NCBI RefSeq assembly: GCF_001455205.1
Contig: NZ_CP013341.1
Location: forward strand, 248,001 to 312,000
Reading direction: 5' to 3'
Origin: Nitrosomonas ureae
GTDB lineage: Bacteria > Pseudomonadota > Gammaproteobacteria > Burkholderiales > Nitrosomonadaceae
DNA length: 64,000 bases
In this document: in pieces, positions 17,889 through 28,436 of the stretch
Layout: each line of letters opens with the position of its first letter
Position numbering within the stretch: the first letter of the stretch is position 1
Position numbers and translations under genes: made by a program
Notes under the pieces: model-generated
Databases searched by the model: none
What the model was told of the DNA's origin: nothing
The model's input: the letters and a program-made list of their open reading frames with translations, nothing else

Positions 17889-18214
17889 ATTTTCTCCTTT
17901 GCAGTCTGATTTATCAGATCACAATCTACGCAACTAATTCAAGCACATAATGGCCGAAAACTTAAATCGCTCAATCGCATTGGCGGTATTTCCGGCTATC
18001 TTGGCGAAAACTTTCCTTGCTTTACTTGATAGATACGCCTCAATTTAGCTAAACAAAACAAATCTCTCAGGCAATTTCACAATAAATTCGAAGCTTATTT
18101 TTCGAAATTTATTACTTACCACTTGCAAAAAATTATTGCGGATAATAAGTTCTGTCAGATTGCACAACTGTCACTTCAGGCGGAATCGATAAATTATGTT
18201 TAACAAATAACCAA
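17889..18214. other. Intergenic stretch without recognisable gene
   Basis: About 325 AT-rich bases between roxA and the RTX protease on the same strand. It must hold the promoter of the protease and the end of the roxA transcript. I see no convincing hairpin terminator, operator or ORF. Confidence 0.4.
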
Positions 18215-19324
18215 TTAATCTTTAATCACCTCCACATATCCATTGACATACCACTGATAAAGCACTTCTTCAGTTTCTTCATTCATATATAGGGGTGGCA
18301 ATATTTCTTGATCATTCGCCAGCTTAATCAACACATGATATGCATCATCGCCAACTTCAAAAATTTCACCATTTATAAATAACTTATTGACTCCACTTAA
18401 CATTCTACTTTTTAAGTTAAGTTGGACGCCATTTCTCATAATTTGCCGTAGAAATAAATCCGAACCCAAGGGCTTCGTCGGCTGTTCAAAAAAAACATGA
18501 GGTTTCGGTTCTGAAAGATAAATACCCAGAAAGTTTTGAATATCGGTACGAGTCCATTTAATCTTTTTCAGAATTGAATCTACCTGAGAAAGCATTGCCA
18601 CGTTGATTTCTGATGGATAAACTTGCAATCGCAAATCAGGATCCGAATACCTGCCCTCCACAGCTAAATCATCTTGTAAATAAATCAGAAATTGCATCAT
18701 TAACTCATGATAACTGGGTGCGCGAAACCCGATGGAATAGGTCATACAATCAGCTTCAGCGATACCGTTATGAGCATATTTGGGGGGCAAATAAAGCATA
18801 TCTCCGGCATTAAGCACCCATTCTTGTTCCGGCAAAAAATTTTTCAATATCCTAAGCGGAGCATCGGCTACAAATTCATCATCCTGTTGAGAGGATATTT
18901 GCCAGCGCCTGGATCCCATACCCTGCAACAGAAACACATCGTAAGAATCAAAATGCGGCCCGATTCCACCGCCTTTAGGCGCGTAGCTCACCATCAAATC
19001 ATCCAGGCGAGCATGAGGAATAAAGCAAAATTTTTTCAACAAATCACGAGCGGAAGGGAGAAAATGATTTACTTCCTGTACCAGTAAAGTCCATTGTTTT
19101 TTAGGGAGCTTGGTAAAATCATACTCGTTTAAGGGACCATGCTGCAGATGCCATTTTCCCTTTTTATGGATAACTAGACGAGATTGCGCATCTTCAGTAC
19201 ATGCATGCTTTATCAGTTCATCGCGCGTTAACAAACCGTTAAACCCAGGTAATGCATTTCTGATCAGCAACGGACGTTTCTGCCAGTAATCTCTTAGGAA
19301 ATCTTTGGGGGTAATTCCTCCCAA
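18215..19324 (-). CDS. roxA: RoxA/YcfD-type 2-oxoglutarate oxygenase (ribosomal protein L16 arginine hydroxylase)
   Basis: 369 residues, typical length. The cupin/JmjC core has the iron motif H-x-D in HFDSYDVFLLQG and the distal His in YLPPKYAHNG. The substrate-binding surroundings (GSRRWQI, YSIGFRAPS) match YcfD. A C-terminal winged-helix-like domain (about 240-369) follows, as in the family. It hydroxylates an arginine of ribosomal protein L16 using oxygen and 2-oxoglutarate. It is the third gene of the msrB-msrA-roxA run, 19 bases after msrA. Confidence 0.88.
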   Translation of the reverse strand: MGGITPKDFLRDYWQKRPLLIRNALPGFNGLLTRDELIKHACTEDAQSRLVIHKKGKWHLQHGPLNEYDFTKLPKKQWTLLVQEVNHFLPSARDLLKKFCFIPHARLDDLMVSYAPKGGGIGPHFDSYDVFLLQGMGSRRWQISSQQDDEFVADAPLRILKNFLPEQEWVLNAGDMLYLPPKYAHNGIAEADCMTYSIGFRAPSYHELMMQFLIYLQDDLAVEGRYSDPDLRLQVYPSEINVAMLSQVDSILKKIKWTRTDIQNFLGIYLSEPKPHVFFEQPTKPLGSDLFLRQIMRNGVQLNLKSRMLSGVNKLFINGEIFEVGDDAYHVLIKLANDQEILPPLYMNEETEEVLYQWYVNGYVEVIKD

Positions 19325-19343
19325 TGAAATTGTCTTAATTTTA

Positions 19344-19997
19344 TTAATGCCGCATTCCCCACAATTCTTCCAAGCGTTTATCCCGTCCGCAATTATTCCG
19401 GTAATATTTATATCGCAACGGATTTTTCTGATAATAATCCTGATGATACTCTTCAGCTCGATAAAATTCTGTCGCGGGTAAGATTTCAGTCACTACCGGC
19501 TTAGTAAATCTACCGGATTGATCCAGCATCTTTTTCGAGGTTTCAGCTTGTTCTTTTTGCTCAGAATCGCGATAAAAGATTGCACTACGATATTGCGCAC
19601 CAGTATCACAAAACTGCCGGCCAGGAGTTAGCGGATCAATGGTAAACCAATAGGCATTCAGTAGCTTGGAATAGTTGGTTTTTGTTTTATCAAAATAAAC
19701 CATGACTGCCTCAACATGCCCCGTTTTTCCGGCAACTACCAGCTCATAGGTTGGATTTGCAACTGTACCGCCAATATAGCCGGATATCGTCGATACCACG
19801 CCCGACATCTTGTCAAAATCAGACTCTGTACACCAAAAACAGCCACCGGCAAAAATTGCAGTGTCTAAATTCTCATTTGTCAAATAAACAGATTCCGATT
19901 CAGCAATCATTGAATCAATTTGTTGGCACCCGCTCACGGACACAAATAACAAAATCACATACAAAAAATACCGTAAATGCAAAACTCGCTCCCACAT
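19344..19997 (-). CDS. msrA: Peptide-methionine (S)-S-oxide reductase, lipoprotein form
   Basis: 217 residues. A hydrophobic leader ends in the lipobox-like VSGC (C24), so the enzyme is probably an outer- or inner-membrane-anchored periplasmic lipoprotein. The MsrA active site GGCFWCTESDF follows, with the family motifs GYIGG, GHVEAV and the C-terminal CGRDKR region, which may hold a resolving cysteine. It repairs the S-epimer of methionine sulfoxide. It starts four bases after the Tat-type msrB stop, so the two are one unit covering both epimers in the periplasm. Confidence 0.92.
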   Translation of the reverse strand: MWERVLHLRYFLYVILLFVSVSGCQQIDSMIAESESVYLTNENLDTAIFAGGCFWCTESDFDKMSGVVSTISGYIGGTVANPTYELVVAGKTGHVEAVMVYFDKTKTNYSKLLNAYWFTIDPLTPGRQFCDTGAQYRSAIFYRDSEQKEQAETSKKMLDQSGRFTKPVVTEILPATEFYRAEEYHQDYYQKNPLRYKYYRNNCGRDKRLEELWGMRH

Positions 19998-20001
19998 GAA
20001 A

Positions 20002-20526
20002 TTACCCCCTGAGCGCTGGTAGTTGATCCTCTTTCCGAATAAATTTTAGCGCCACTCCATTATTGCACCATCGTTCATTTCTGGGTGGCGGGCCATCCTT
20101 AAAAACATGACCCTGATGCCCTCCACAACGTGCACAGTGATACTCTATCCGCAGAATAATCAATTTAAAATCACGCTTAGTACCAACGTGCCCAGAAATA
20201 GGTTGTGTAAAACTTGGCCATCCGCTTCCGCTCTCGTACTTATATTGACTTTCAAATAGCGGCAGATAGCATGCAGCACATATGAAAGTTCCTTCTCTAT
20301 GTTCGTGATTCAATTCGCTGCTGCCCGGATGTTCAGTGTGCTCGTGAAATAATACCCGGAAAGCTTCTGAAGACACCAGGCTACGCCACTCTTTAGGAGA
20401 TTTCTTCAGTCGCTCAATCGGCGCGTCATTAACGGTTATGGCAAGCGATTGATCGGGAATAAAAAACATCGACACGGGTAATGCAGTGGCTAAACTCATT
20501 CCCTGCAGAAAGGTACGCCGATTCAT
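20002..20526 (-). CDS. msrB: Peptide-methionine (R)-S-oxide reductase, Tat-exported
   Basis: About 174 residues from the preferred ATG at 20526. That start puts a classic Tat signal, NRRTFLQG, at the very N-terminus, followed by a hydrophobic stretch and a SLA cleavage region; the longer frame from 20559 would add 11 unlikely residues. The domain has both zinc pairs (CAAC and CARC), GSGWPSFTQPIS, GHQGHVFKDGP and the catalytic Cys in RWCNNGVALKF. Export through Tat suits a zinc protein folded before transport. It is the first gene of msrB-msrA-roxA. Confidence 0.92.
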   Translation of the reverse strand: MNRRTFLQGMSLATALPVSMFFIPDQSLAITVNDAPIERLKKSPKEWRSLVSSEAFRVLFHEHTEHPGSSELNHEHREGTFICAACYLPLFESQYKYESGSGWPSFTQPISGHVGTKRDFKLIILRIEYHCARCGGHQGHVFKDGPPPRNERWCNNGVALKFIRKEDQLPALRG

Positions 20527-20808
20527 AAGAAATTCCCCACAACATTGACATCGATACATAACAGGCTATCAAGCAATACCAGCAACTCAGAAATGCAAAT
20601 TATTAATTCAATCCTGGCACCATTGCCACTTTAATCATTTCCGGAAAATCGTAAGCCTATTAACAATTCAAACAGATACTCATCAGTTTATTTGCTTTGC
20701 TGAAATTTGATCTATTGGTTGGCACTAAGTTTCAGACATATTCCGCGCCCTGCAGATTCCTCTACAAATCCTGTATCATCACAATTTTAAGATTATATCT
20801 CAGCCTAC

Positions 20809-21777
20809 ATGAAAATAACTTTTCTGGAATTTGAGCAAAGTATTGCTGAATTTGAGTCAAAAATTGAGGAATTACGTTTTGCACAAGATGATTCTGCACT
20901 GGATATTTCAGCAGAAATCACGCGTTTACAAGCTAAAAGCCAATCGCTCACAAAGAATGTTTATGCAAAACTGACTCCCTGGCAAATCTCACAAGTTGCT
21001 CGGCATCCGCAACGTCCGTATACACTGGATTATATCGAACATCTGTTTACTGATTTTGAAGAGTTACACGGTGATCGTAACTTTTCTGATGATCATGCAA
21101 TTGTAGCCGGTCTGGCTCGTTTTAACGGGCAAACTATCATGGTAATCGGACATCAGAAAGGACGTGACACGAGGGAAAAAATTTACCGAAATTTTGGCAT
21201 GCCTAAACCGGAAGGGTATCGTAAAGCCTTACGTTTAATGTACTTGGCAGAGAAATTCTCTATCCCGTTAATTACTTTTATCGATACTCCCGGAGCATAT
21301 CCAGGAATCGATGCGGAAGAACGAGGGCAATCAGAAGCCATTGGCAAAAATCTCTATGTCATGGCGCAACTAAAAATTCCCATTATTTGCGTAATTATTG
21401 GGGAAGGCGGATCAGGGGGAGCCTTGGCAGTAGCAGTAGGTGATGTAATTCATATGTTGCAATATTCCACTTACTCAGTAATATCTCCCGAGGGTTGCGC
21501 ATCAATTTTATGGAAAAGCGCGGATAAAGCACCAGAGGCAGCTGAAATTATGGGCATCACAGCCGATCGACTAAAATCGTTTAATTTAGTGGATAGTATA
21601 ATAGCTGAGCCTGTAGGCGGTGCTCACCGTGATTATCCGGCAACTATGCAGGCGGTAAAAAATGTTTTACAGGAATCCCTACGTAAACTCCAGGATCACT
21701 CAATCGAAACACTCTTAGAAAAGCGTCTGGAACGGCTTATGACATATGGTTCATTCAAGGAAGTTAAAGTCGATTAA
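20809..21777 (+). CDS. accA: Acetyl-CoA carboxylase carboxyltransferase subunit alpha
   Basis: 322 residues, full length. Family landmarks: the N-terminal coiled segment, [46 protein letters not shown], the [17 protein letters not shown] region and [10 protein letters not shown]. With AccD (58158-59027 in this window) it forms the transferase that moves CO2 from biotin to acetyl-CoA in fatty-acid synthesis. Its 3' end overlaps the start of tilS, so the two are likely co-transcribed, a common arrangement in proteobacteria. Confidence 0.97.
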   Translation: MKITFLEFEQSIAEFESKIEELRFAQDDSALDISAEITRLQAKSQSLTKNVYAKLTPWQISQVARHPQRPYTLDYIEHLFTDFEELHGDRNFSDDHAIVAGLARFNGQTIMVIGHQKGRDTREKIYRNFGMPKPEGYRKALRLMYLAEKFSIPLITFIDTPGAYPGIDAEERGQSEAIGKNLYVMAQLKIPIICVIIGEGGSGGALAVAVGDVIHMLQYSTYSVISPEGCASILWKSADKAPEAAEIMGITADRLKSFNLVDSIIAEPVGGAHRDYPATMQAVKNVLQESLRKLQDHSIETLLEKRLERLMTYGSFKEVKVD

Positions 21778-23098
21778 TTTTCTGCGGAATGTTCGGGAGG
21801 CATTACTCGCTCACATCAAGCCAGGTGATCACTTAGCTGTCGCTCTGAGCGGTGGTGTTGATTCAGTTGTTTTGCTACATACACTCGCCACACTTTCCAG
21901 AGAAATTCCTCTAACACTATCCGCAGTACACATTAATCACGGTATAAGTAGCAATGCAATCCTCTGGAGTAAGTTTTGTTGTCATTTATGCCATTCTTAC
22001 GGTATTTCTATTTATATTGCTTATTTAAAAATCAAGAAAGAAACTGGTGAAAGCCTTGAAGCAAAAGCTCGAGAAGAACGATACCGCGTATTTAGTCAAA
22101 TACAGGCAGATTATGTGGTATTAGCACAACATTTAGATGACCAAGCAGAAACATTGTTATTACAATTACTTCGTGGCGCTGGCATAAAAGGGTTATGTGG
22201 CATGCCTCCAGTCAGAAAACTATCGCCTATAGGAATACCGCAAATATTGCGGCCCTTACTAGAAATTTCTCGCGATGAAATAGAAAGTTATGGGCGATTA
22301 AACAAATTGAACTGGATCAAGGACGAGAGTAATGACAGCATTATTTTTAATAGAAATTTTCTCCGTCATGAAATTTTGCCGATATTAAAAACACGATATC
22401 CTAATTATCCCAAAATATTGCTACGCACCAGCCGTCATTTCTCAGAAGCTTCATTGCTGCTAGATGAATTAGCCGCCATAGATAATGAATATTGTATGGT
22501 TTCAGGAAAAATTCAAATTAGCAACATACGTATGCTCAGTTTTGCGCGCGCTAAAAATCTGCTACGTTACAATCTGGCACAACGGGATATTACCCTTCCT
22601 AGCACGGTAAAATTAGAAACCATTCTGCACCAGATTTTGTCGGCAGGGCCTGATAGTCAACCTTGCATCCGTTTCGGGAATACTGAAATTCGCCGTCACA
22701 AAGGCTCAATTCATATCTTATCCAGCAAAACCCCTCTTTCAAGTTCTGCACATTATATATGGAATGGAGAAACCCATTTAGTATTGGATCATTTTAACGG
22801 CACTATCTGCTTTACAGACATAAAAAGCCAAGGCATTAGTCGAAAGAAAATATCGACTGAATTGATTACCATACGCTCACGTGAGGGTGGCGAACGTTTT
22901 ATGCCAACCTGCAATCGTCCTCGAAAAAGCTTGAAAAATTTACTGCAAGAAGCATCAATTCCACCATGGGAACGTAACACAATACCTTTAATATTTTGTG
23001 GAGAAAAACTGATATGGGTTCCTGGTATCGGCATTGATTGTGAATTTCAAGTAGAATCGGACGAGTTCGGAATCTTACCTATATGGCACCCTCTGTAA
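21746..23098 (+). CDS. tilS: tRNA(Ile)-lysidine synthase
   Basis: 450 residues. The N-terminal PP-loop ATPase has SGGVDS (about residues 35-40), then [25 protein letters not shown] and [11 protein letters not shown]. The C-terminal TilS domains follow, including the basic [22 protein letters not shown] region. It makes lysidine at the wobble C of the tRNA that reads AUA. The first ATG overlaps accA by 32 bases and no better start is seen, so translational coupling is likely. Confidence 0.94.
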   Translation: MVHSRKLKSINFLRNVREALLAHIKPGDHLAVALSGGVDSVVLLHTLATLSREIPLTLSAVHINHGISSNAILWSKFCCHLCHSYGISIYIAYLKIKKETGESLEAKAREERYRVFSQIQADYVVLAQHLDDQAETLLLQLLRGAGIKGLCGMPPVRKLSPIGIPQILRPLLEISRDEIESYGRLNKLNWIKDESNDSIIFNRNFLRHEILPILKTRYPNYPKILLRTSRHFSEASLLLDELAAIDNEYCMVSGKIQISNIRMLSFARAKNLLRYNLAQRDITLPSTVKLETILHQILSAGPDSQPCIRFGNTEIRRHKGSIHILSSKTPLSSSAHYIWNGETHLVLDHFNGTICFTDIKSQGISRKKISTELITIRSREGGERFMPTCNRPRKSLKNLLQEASIPPWERNTIPLIFCGEKLIWVPGIGIDCEFQVESDEFGILPIWHPL

Positions 23099-23189
23099 CA
23101 AACAATAAGAAATTATGTGCTTTGAATTCCGAGTTCCCATATCACAAGGGTTGTCGTTTCGGACCACTTATTCTTTATAGGAAAGCAAA

Positions 23190-24245
23190 ATGATTTTTGT
23201 CACCGGAGGCGCAGGATTTATTGGAAGTAATTTTGTTTTAGATTGGTTAACGCAATCTGATGAAAAAATTATAAATCTTGATAAATTGACTTATGCCGGA
23301 AACCTAAAAAATTTACTGACGGTAGCTAAAGATCCTCGGCATATCTTTATACAAGGAGATATTGCTGATACACAGCTGATCGATCAAATATTAACGCAGT
23401 ACCAGCCGCGCGCAATTATTAACTTAGCTGCAGAAAGCCACGTCGACCGTTCAATTCATGGCCCCGAAGATTTTATTCAAACCAATATCTTAGGAACATT
23501 TCGCTTATTGGAATCTGTTCGAACTTATTGGAATAATCTTTCAACCGCCACAAAACAGAATTTCCGCTTTCTTCATGTTTCAACCGATGAAGTTTATGGT
23601 TCATTAGCATCCAACGAGCCTGCATTCACAGAGAATCATAGATATCAGCCCAATAGCCCTTATTCAGCCAGCAAAGCTTCCAGCGATCATTTAGTACGCG
23701 CGTTCCATCATACCTATGGTTTACCCGTGCTTACCACAAATTGTTCAAACAATTATGGCCCCTTTCAATTTCCGGAAAAATTGATACCACTAGTCATTGT
23801 TAATGCTCTGGCGCAGAAACCCTTACCTTTATATGGGGATGGTTTGCAAATTCGTGATTGGCTTTTTGTTTTGGATCATTGCAGTGCCATTCGCCGTATC
23901 CTAGAAACAGGCATTCCAGGAGAAACTTATAATATCGGGGGCTGGAATGAAAAACCAAATATTGAAATCGTAAAAACGATATGTACGATACTTGAAGAAA
24001 TTTATCCAAATGTAGTTTTTCATAATCTGATTACTTCCGTCAAAGATCGTCCTGGCCATGATCGGCGCTACGCTATTAATGCCATTAAGATTGAAAAAGA
24101 ATTAAGCTGGAAACCGGCAGAAACATTTGAAACAGGAATTCGTAAAACCATTCATTGGTATCTTAATAATCAAGAGTGGGTAGCAGATATTCAGACCGGG
24201 GCATACCGCGAGTGGATTAAAAAAAATTATACCGAGTTAAGATAA
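23190..24245 (+). CDS. rfbB: dTDP-glucose 4,6-dehydratase
   Basis: 351 residues of the extended short-chain dehydrogenase type. NAD-binding GGAGFIGS at the N-terminus, the active-site STDEVYG segment, YSASKASSDH with the Tyr-Lys pair, and NCSNNYGPFQFPEKLIP are all present. It carries out the second step of dTDP-L-rhamnose synthesis for surface polysaccharide. RBS ATAGGAAAG precedes the ATG. The stop overlaps the next gene by one base (TAATG). Confidence 0.95.
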   Translation: MIFVTGGAGFIGSNFVLDWLTQSDEKIINLDKLTYAGNLKNLLTVAKDPRHIFIQGDIADTQLIDQILTQYQPRAIINLAAESHVDRSIHGPEDFIQTNILGTFRLLESVRTYWNNLSTATKQNFRFLHVSTDEVYGSLASNEPAFTENHRYQPNSPYSASKASSDHLVRAFHHTYGLPVLTTNCSNNYGPFQFPEKLIPLVIVNALAQKPLPLYGDGLQIRDWLFVLDHCSAIRRILETGIPGETYNIGGWNEKPNIEIVKTICTILEEIYPNVVFHNLITSVKDRPGHDRRYAINAIKIEKELSWKPAETFETGIRKTIHWYLNNQEWVADIQTGAYREWIKKNYTELR

Positions 24246-25150
24246 TGAGAATCTTACTTTTAGGCAAAAGTGGACAACTGGGATGGGAGCTACAACGAAG
24301 TCTAGCACCTTTAGGAGAACTTATTTCTTTAGATTCAGCAAGCAAGGAATTGTGCGGTGACCTTTCTAATCTTAAGGGAATCAAACAAACAATTCAAAAG
24401 ACTGCGCCCAATATCATTGTTAATGCCGCAGCTTATACCGCTGTCGATAAAGCAGAAAATGAGCCAGAATTAACACAAATCCTTAATGCAGAAGCGCCTA
24501 AGATTTTGGCGCAAGCGGCAAAAGAACAAAATGCGAGGTTAATTCATTACTCAACGGATTATGTTTTCAATGGTAATGGCGCTCAACCTTATGATGAAAC
24601 TGATACTGCTGATCCTCTAAATTATTATGGCAAAACAAAACTGGAAGGTGATGAGAATATACTGACATCAGGTTGCTCGCACTTGATTTTCCGTACTAGC
24701 TGGATTTATGCAACTTTTGGAAGCAATTTCATCAAAACGATTCTTTACCTGGCACAGAACCGGGATAAGTTAACCATTGTGAATGATCAGATAGGTTCGC
24801 CAACAAGCGCAGAATTAATCGCTGATACCACAGCTTATACGTTGTTTACAGTAAAGTATAAACCCGAGATTTCCGGATTGTTTAACCTAACTGCAAAAGG
24901 ATATACATCCTGGTACGAGTTCGCTAAATTTATTCTGGAATATGTTGAAAAAAGAAATCTTCCACTTAAAATTCACTCGACTGATATAGATCCAATTTCA
25001 AGTGTTGAGTTTCCTTTACCAGCCAAACGACCTCTTAATTCACGCTTGAATACAAGCAAATTGGAAAACACATTCCACTTAAGTTTGCCAGCTTGGCAAA
25101 CTGGCGTGTCCCGTATATTAACGGAGATATTGTGCAAGAAAAAACTTTAA
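24245..25150 (+). CDS. rfbD: dTDP-4-dehydrorhamnose reductase
   Basis: 301 residues. GKSGQLGWEL at the N-terminus binds NADPH; NAAAYTAVDKAE, HYSTDYVFNG, YGKTKLEGD and RTSWIYATFGSNF follow in the family order. It performs the last reduction giving dTDP-L-rhamnose. It is coupled to rfbB by a TAATG overlap. rfbA and rfbC are not in the window: the operon stops here and IS sequences begin about 165 bases later, so either those genes are elsewhere or the operon was cut by IS insertion. Confidence 0.93.
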   Translation: MRILLLGKSGQLGWELQRSLAPLGELISLDSASKELCGDLSNLKGIKQTIQKTAPNIIVNAAAYTAVDKAENEPELTQILNAEAPKILAQAAKEQNARLIHYSTDYVFNGNGAQPYDETDTADPLNYYGKTKLEGDENILTSGCSHLIFRTSWIYATFGSNFIKTILYLAQNRDKLTIVNDQIGSPTSAELIADTTAYTLFTVKYKPEISGLFNLTAKGYTSWYEFAKFILEYVEKRNLPLKIHSTDIDPISSVEFPLPAKRPLNSRLNTSKLENTFHLSLPAWQTGVSRILTEILCKKKL

Positions 25151-25443
25151 ATGAATAAACAAGCCACTATAAATACTCATTCAGAAGCGCCCTAGAAAAC
25201 GCAATGACAACTGAATTTTAGGCTCTTAAGAATCGTGTTGACCTAATAGGAATGGACGCCCACTATCTTAAAGGTCATCGAAGTGCCAAAGTATGATGCA
25301 ATAAAACCAGGTAAGTAGTCGCCCCTGAAATATCACCAAGCTATTGATATTAGGGATAGATTCTATTGATTGCGATGATTATAACGATCGGAAATGTTAA
25401 AATGACGGTTATTTTCTGGTTGAAATGGTGATTAAGAATGCTA
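25151..25443. other. Non-coding stretch holding the left end of a nested IS
   Basis: No real gene is seen. From 25317 on it is the left end of an IS5-like element (see that entry). The part before it (25151-25316) contains a GTTGACCTAATAGGAATGGA-type sequence that resembles IS end sequence seen at 28563 and may be an older IS remnant, possibly the left part of the IS1111-like relic at 27728. Confidence 0.4.
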
Positions 25444-26299
25444 GGGTCTGTTGACATTTCACATAGGTAGCCACAGATATCCACATGCCATGGCTACCAT
25501 ACTCTCAAAATTTCTCTTCAGTTTGTCGTATCGTGTCGCTACTGCCCGATACTGCTTTAGCCGGGCAAAAGCATTTTCCACCAAATGTCGGTATCCATAC
25601 AAACCCCAATCCATATCTGCGTTGCCCTTCAACGAGTTGCGCTTTCTCGGTATCACAGCTCGAGCCCCTTTCTTCGTTATCTGTTCTCGTATACATTCGC
25701 TGTCATAGCCTTTGTCCGCAACAATCGCTTTCGCGTCAGGCAGTTTGGCAATCAAATCAGGTGCTATAGAACAGTCATTGACTTCTCCACCGGTGATTTC
25801 AAAATCGGCTGGTAAACCATAACTATCAACCGCCAGGTGAATCTTTGTGGTATTGCCTGCGCGGCTTTTCCCGATCGCCTGTGGTTCCTTGTCCGCTGCG
25901 CCTGCACTATGCTGGTGCGCTTTAACATAGCTGCCATCAATAAATTCCCATTCACAATCCGGATCAATAGACAACGCCTTGAAAATACTTAACCATTTGC
26001 TGCTTAATGACCACGCATTGAATCTTTTGTAGATGGAATTCCAGCTTCCAAATGCCTCAGGCAAGTCTCGCCACGGGCAGCCAACCCGCATTCGATACAG
26101 CATACCTTCTACTGTCATGCGCAGATTGCGCTTGTTATATATCGCTTCTTGAAGCAGAATCTTCTCCAGCTTCGACCAGAACTCATCACTGAGCATCAAT
26201 CGGGGCATCGCAAACTCGTTTTGTTGGTGGTATGGGAACCCCAATATTACGAGTTTGTTTCTATCTATTAAATACTTATCTCAAAACGTCAACAGACCC
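25444..26299 (-). mobile_element. IS5-family (IS427-type) insertion sequence, apparently intact
   Basis: 856 bases bounded by inverted repeats GGGTCTGTTGAC (25444-25455) and GTCAACAGACCC (26288-26299). TA lies just outside each end (25442-25443, 26300-26301), matching the TA duplication of the IS427 group. It carries one uninterrupted transposase gene. It is the youngest layer of this nest because it interrupts the IS5-like element. Confidence 0.88.
25459..26208 (-). CDS. IS5-family transposase (IS427 type)
   Basis: About 249 residues from the ATG at 26208 (MPRLMLSDEFW); the frame is open 12 codons further upstream through a TTG. The N-terminal DUF4096-like region (VGCPWRDLPEAFGSW) and the DDE residues are visible: D in FIDGSYV, D in VADKGYDS, and the E in VENAFARLKQYR. 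The gene runs the full length without stop or frameshift, so it may be functional. Confidence 0.92.
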   Translation of the reverse strand: MPRLMLSDEFWSKLEKILLQEAIYNKRNLRMTVEGMLYRMRVGCPWRDLPEAFGSWNSIYKRFNAWSLSSKWLSIFKALSIDPDCEWEFIDGSYVKAHQHSAGAADKEPQAIGKSRAGNTTKIHLAVDSYGLPADFEITGGEVNDCSIAPDLIAKLPDAKAIVADKGYDSECIREQITKKGARAVIPRKRNSLKGNADMDWGLYGYRHLVENAFARLKQYRAVATRYDKLKRNFESMVAMACGYLWLPM

Positions 26300-26352
26300 T
26301 AAGACGTAGCAGTACGATTCATCAACCGAATTTGTTTGGAACAGATTTGTTG

Positions 26353-27613
26353 ATGCAGCTTGATCCTGCTGACCCATTGCTGAAGCTTGCATCGGCGATA
26401 CCATGGCAAGCGTTTGAAGAATCATTCTCGATTCATTACACGGCGTTGACAGGAGCGCCCAGTAAACCGATCCGACTGATGGTTGTGGGCTATTGATACT
26501 GAAACAGTTAGAGGATCTGAGTGACGAATCGGTGGTATTGCAATGGAAGCGCAATCCGTACTACCAGGCATTTTGTGGTCTGAAAGAATTCCAGCGAAAA
26601 TTGCCCTGCCACAGCACGGCACTGGTTCACTTTCGTAAGCGCATTGGCGCTGAAGGCGTAGACCGGATTTTTCAAATGAGCGTTGGTCTGCATGGAGACT
26701 TGGCACAGGAAGATGTCATCCATGTAGATACGACGGTCCAAGAGAAGAACATCACATACCCGACCGACAGCAAGCTTGCAATTAAGATCATCAATCGCCT
26801 GAACAAGATTGGCAAAGTGCATGGTGTTACACAACGACGTACCTTTGTTAAGGAAGTCAAATCATTGCGGCTGGCGATCCGGCATTTCCGTCACGTTACC
26901 AAACGAGCGCAAGCCAAACGTGCCCTGAAGCGGCTTAGAACCATTGCCGGTATTTTGATGCGGGAGCTCGGGAGGCAATTACCGCAACACTGTTTGTTCG
27001 AGTGCTACCAAAGGGATTTTCTCTTGTATGAACGGATTCTTGCGCAACAGCCGAAGGATAAAAACAAGATCTACTCGCTGCATGAATCGCAAGTGTACTG
27101 TGTGGCCAAGGGAAAAGATCACAAACAATACGAATACGGCAGTAAAGCATCGATAGCCAGTACCGCAAAAGCAATTTGATCGTCGGTGTTGTCAGTCATG
27201 AACAAAACCGACATGACAGTCATACGTTACCGGAAATATTGCGTCATGTGGAACAATCGCGCGGGAGAGCCGCTAAGCAAGCCGTATGCGATCGCGGCTA
27301 CCGTGGCAAACGTGAAGTCAATGGAACCCAGATCATTTTGCCTGGAAAAGGACTCAAGAAAGATACCCGGTACCAGAAAGACAAGAAGCGAAAACAATGC
27401 AGGAGGCGTGCCGCGATTGAACCCATCATAGGCCATTTGAAATCGGATTATCGCATGACGAGAAACTATTTGAAGGGTGCTGTGGGTGATCGCATTAACC
27501 TGCTGATGGCTGCCGCCTGGAATCTCAAACTAATGGCTGTTGCCCATTTTTTTGTTTTTCTTCCCGTGGCGAAGATTACAAGTTTCACAGATTCTTTGAT
27601 AGATCAAAATTAG
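26353..27613 (+). pseudogene. IS5-like transposase, frameshifted twice
   Basis: The first part reads MQLDPADPLLKLASAIPWQ up to a stop near 26490. The reading then continues in another frame (LLILKQLEDLSDESVVLQW ... DTTVQEKNITYPTDSKLAIK). A second shift near 27172 (one A missing in an AAAA run) moves it into the frame of IVGVVSHEQNRHDSHTLPE to the end (AAIEPIIGHLKSDYRM). Together they cover a normal DDE transposase of about 420 residues. With two frameshifts it is almost certainly dead. Its 5' non-coding region also holds the IS427-type insertion. Confidence 0.85.
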
Positions 27614-27727
27614 CCTGTTCGTTTACTTTATTGACAAACCATCTTTTGAAACCACTGATACAAATATAGCGATTGATGGGGTTTTTCAGGGACGACTAAG
27701 TAGGGCACGCCCGACAAGAAGATTACA

Positions 27728-28436
27728 ATGATAGGCATTGATTTAACAAAAGAAGTATTTCAGATTCACGAGGTAGATATGCACGGCAAGGCTGTGCTGC
27801 GCGAGCAACTGCGCCGCAGCGAGATGGTTGGTTCGTCGTCAATCTTGAGTCTTGCCTGATTGGCATGGAAGCTTGTGGTAGTTCACACTATTGGGCAAGA
27901 AAGCTGGGCGAATTGGGGACATACAGTCGAGCTCATGTCACTCCCGGTTTGTAAAGCCCTATGTGAAGACCAACAAACATGACCTGGCGGATTCAGAAGC
28001 GATTTGTGAAGCAGTGAATCGACCCAACATGCGTTTTGTATCGATCAAAAACGTTGGACAACAAGCATTCCTGTCGATGCACCGTGTCAGACAGGGATTC
28101 GTCAAAGCCAGAACCGCGCAGGCAAATCAGATACGCGGCTTGCTCTCTAAATTTGGTATCGTGCTGCCCCTGGGAATCCGATCGATCAGCAAACGTATGC
28201 CGGATATTCTGTAAGATGCCGAGAATGGTTTGCCAGGCATCCTGCGCAAGTTGTTGGAAAGATTAAATGACCATTTTAAGAAATTGGATCGTCAAGTGGA
28301 AGAACTAGGGCTGCAGATGAAGCTATGGCATAAGGAGAATGAAGCTAGTCAGAAACTGGAGGCCATTCCCGGTATTGGCCCGATCACACTTGGGCATTGT
28401 CTGCTGCCCAGCCTGATCGGGCCGGTGTATTGGTAA
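27728..28436 (+). pseudogene. IS110-family (IS1111-like) transposase remnant
   Basis: The 5' end reads IGIDLTKEVFQIHEVD from an ATG at 27728. Later frames give KPYVKTNKHDLADSEAICEA (DEDD motif region), QANQIRGLLSKFGIVLP and EAIPGIGPITLG, before an early stop. Several frameshifts and an in-frame stop after MPDIL (28213) are present, and the C-terminal domain with the catalytic serine is missing. It is a different IS110 subtype from the two intact copies. The following bases to about 28560 resemble IS1111 right-end non-coding DNA. Confidence 0.8.

Larger units (their letters stand above)
25317..27697 (+). mobile_element. IS5-like element with a second IS inserted in it
   Basis: The ends are defined by inverted repeats AGTCGCCCCTGAAA (25317-25330) and TTTCAGGGACGACT (27684-27697), differing by one base. 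AAGT flanks both sides (25313-25316 and 27698-27701) as a probable 4-base target duplication. Inside are the broken transposase gene at 26353-27613 and, in its 5' non-coding part, an 856-bp IS427-type insertion. Without that insertion the element would be about 1.5 kb, normal for IS5. Confidence 0.75.
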
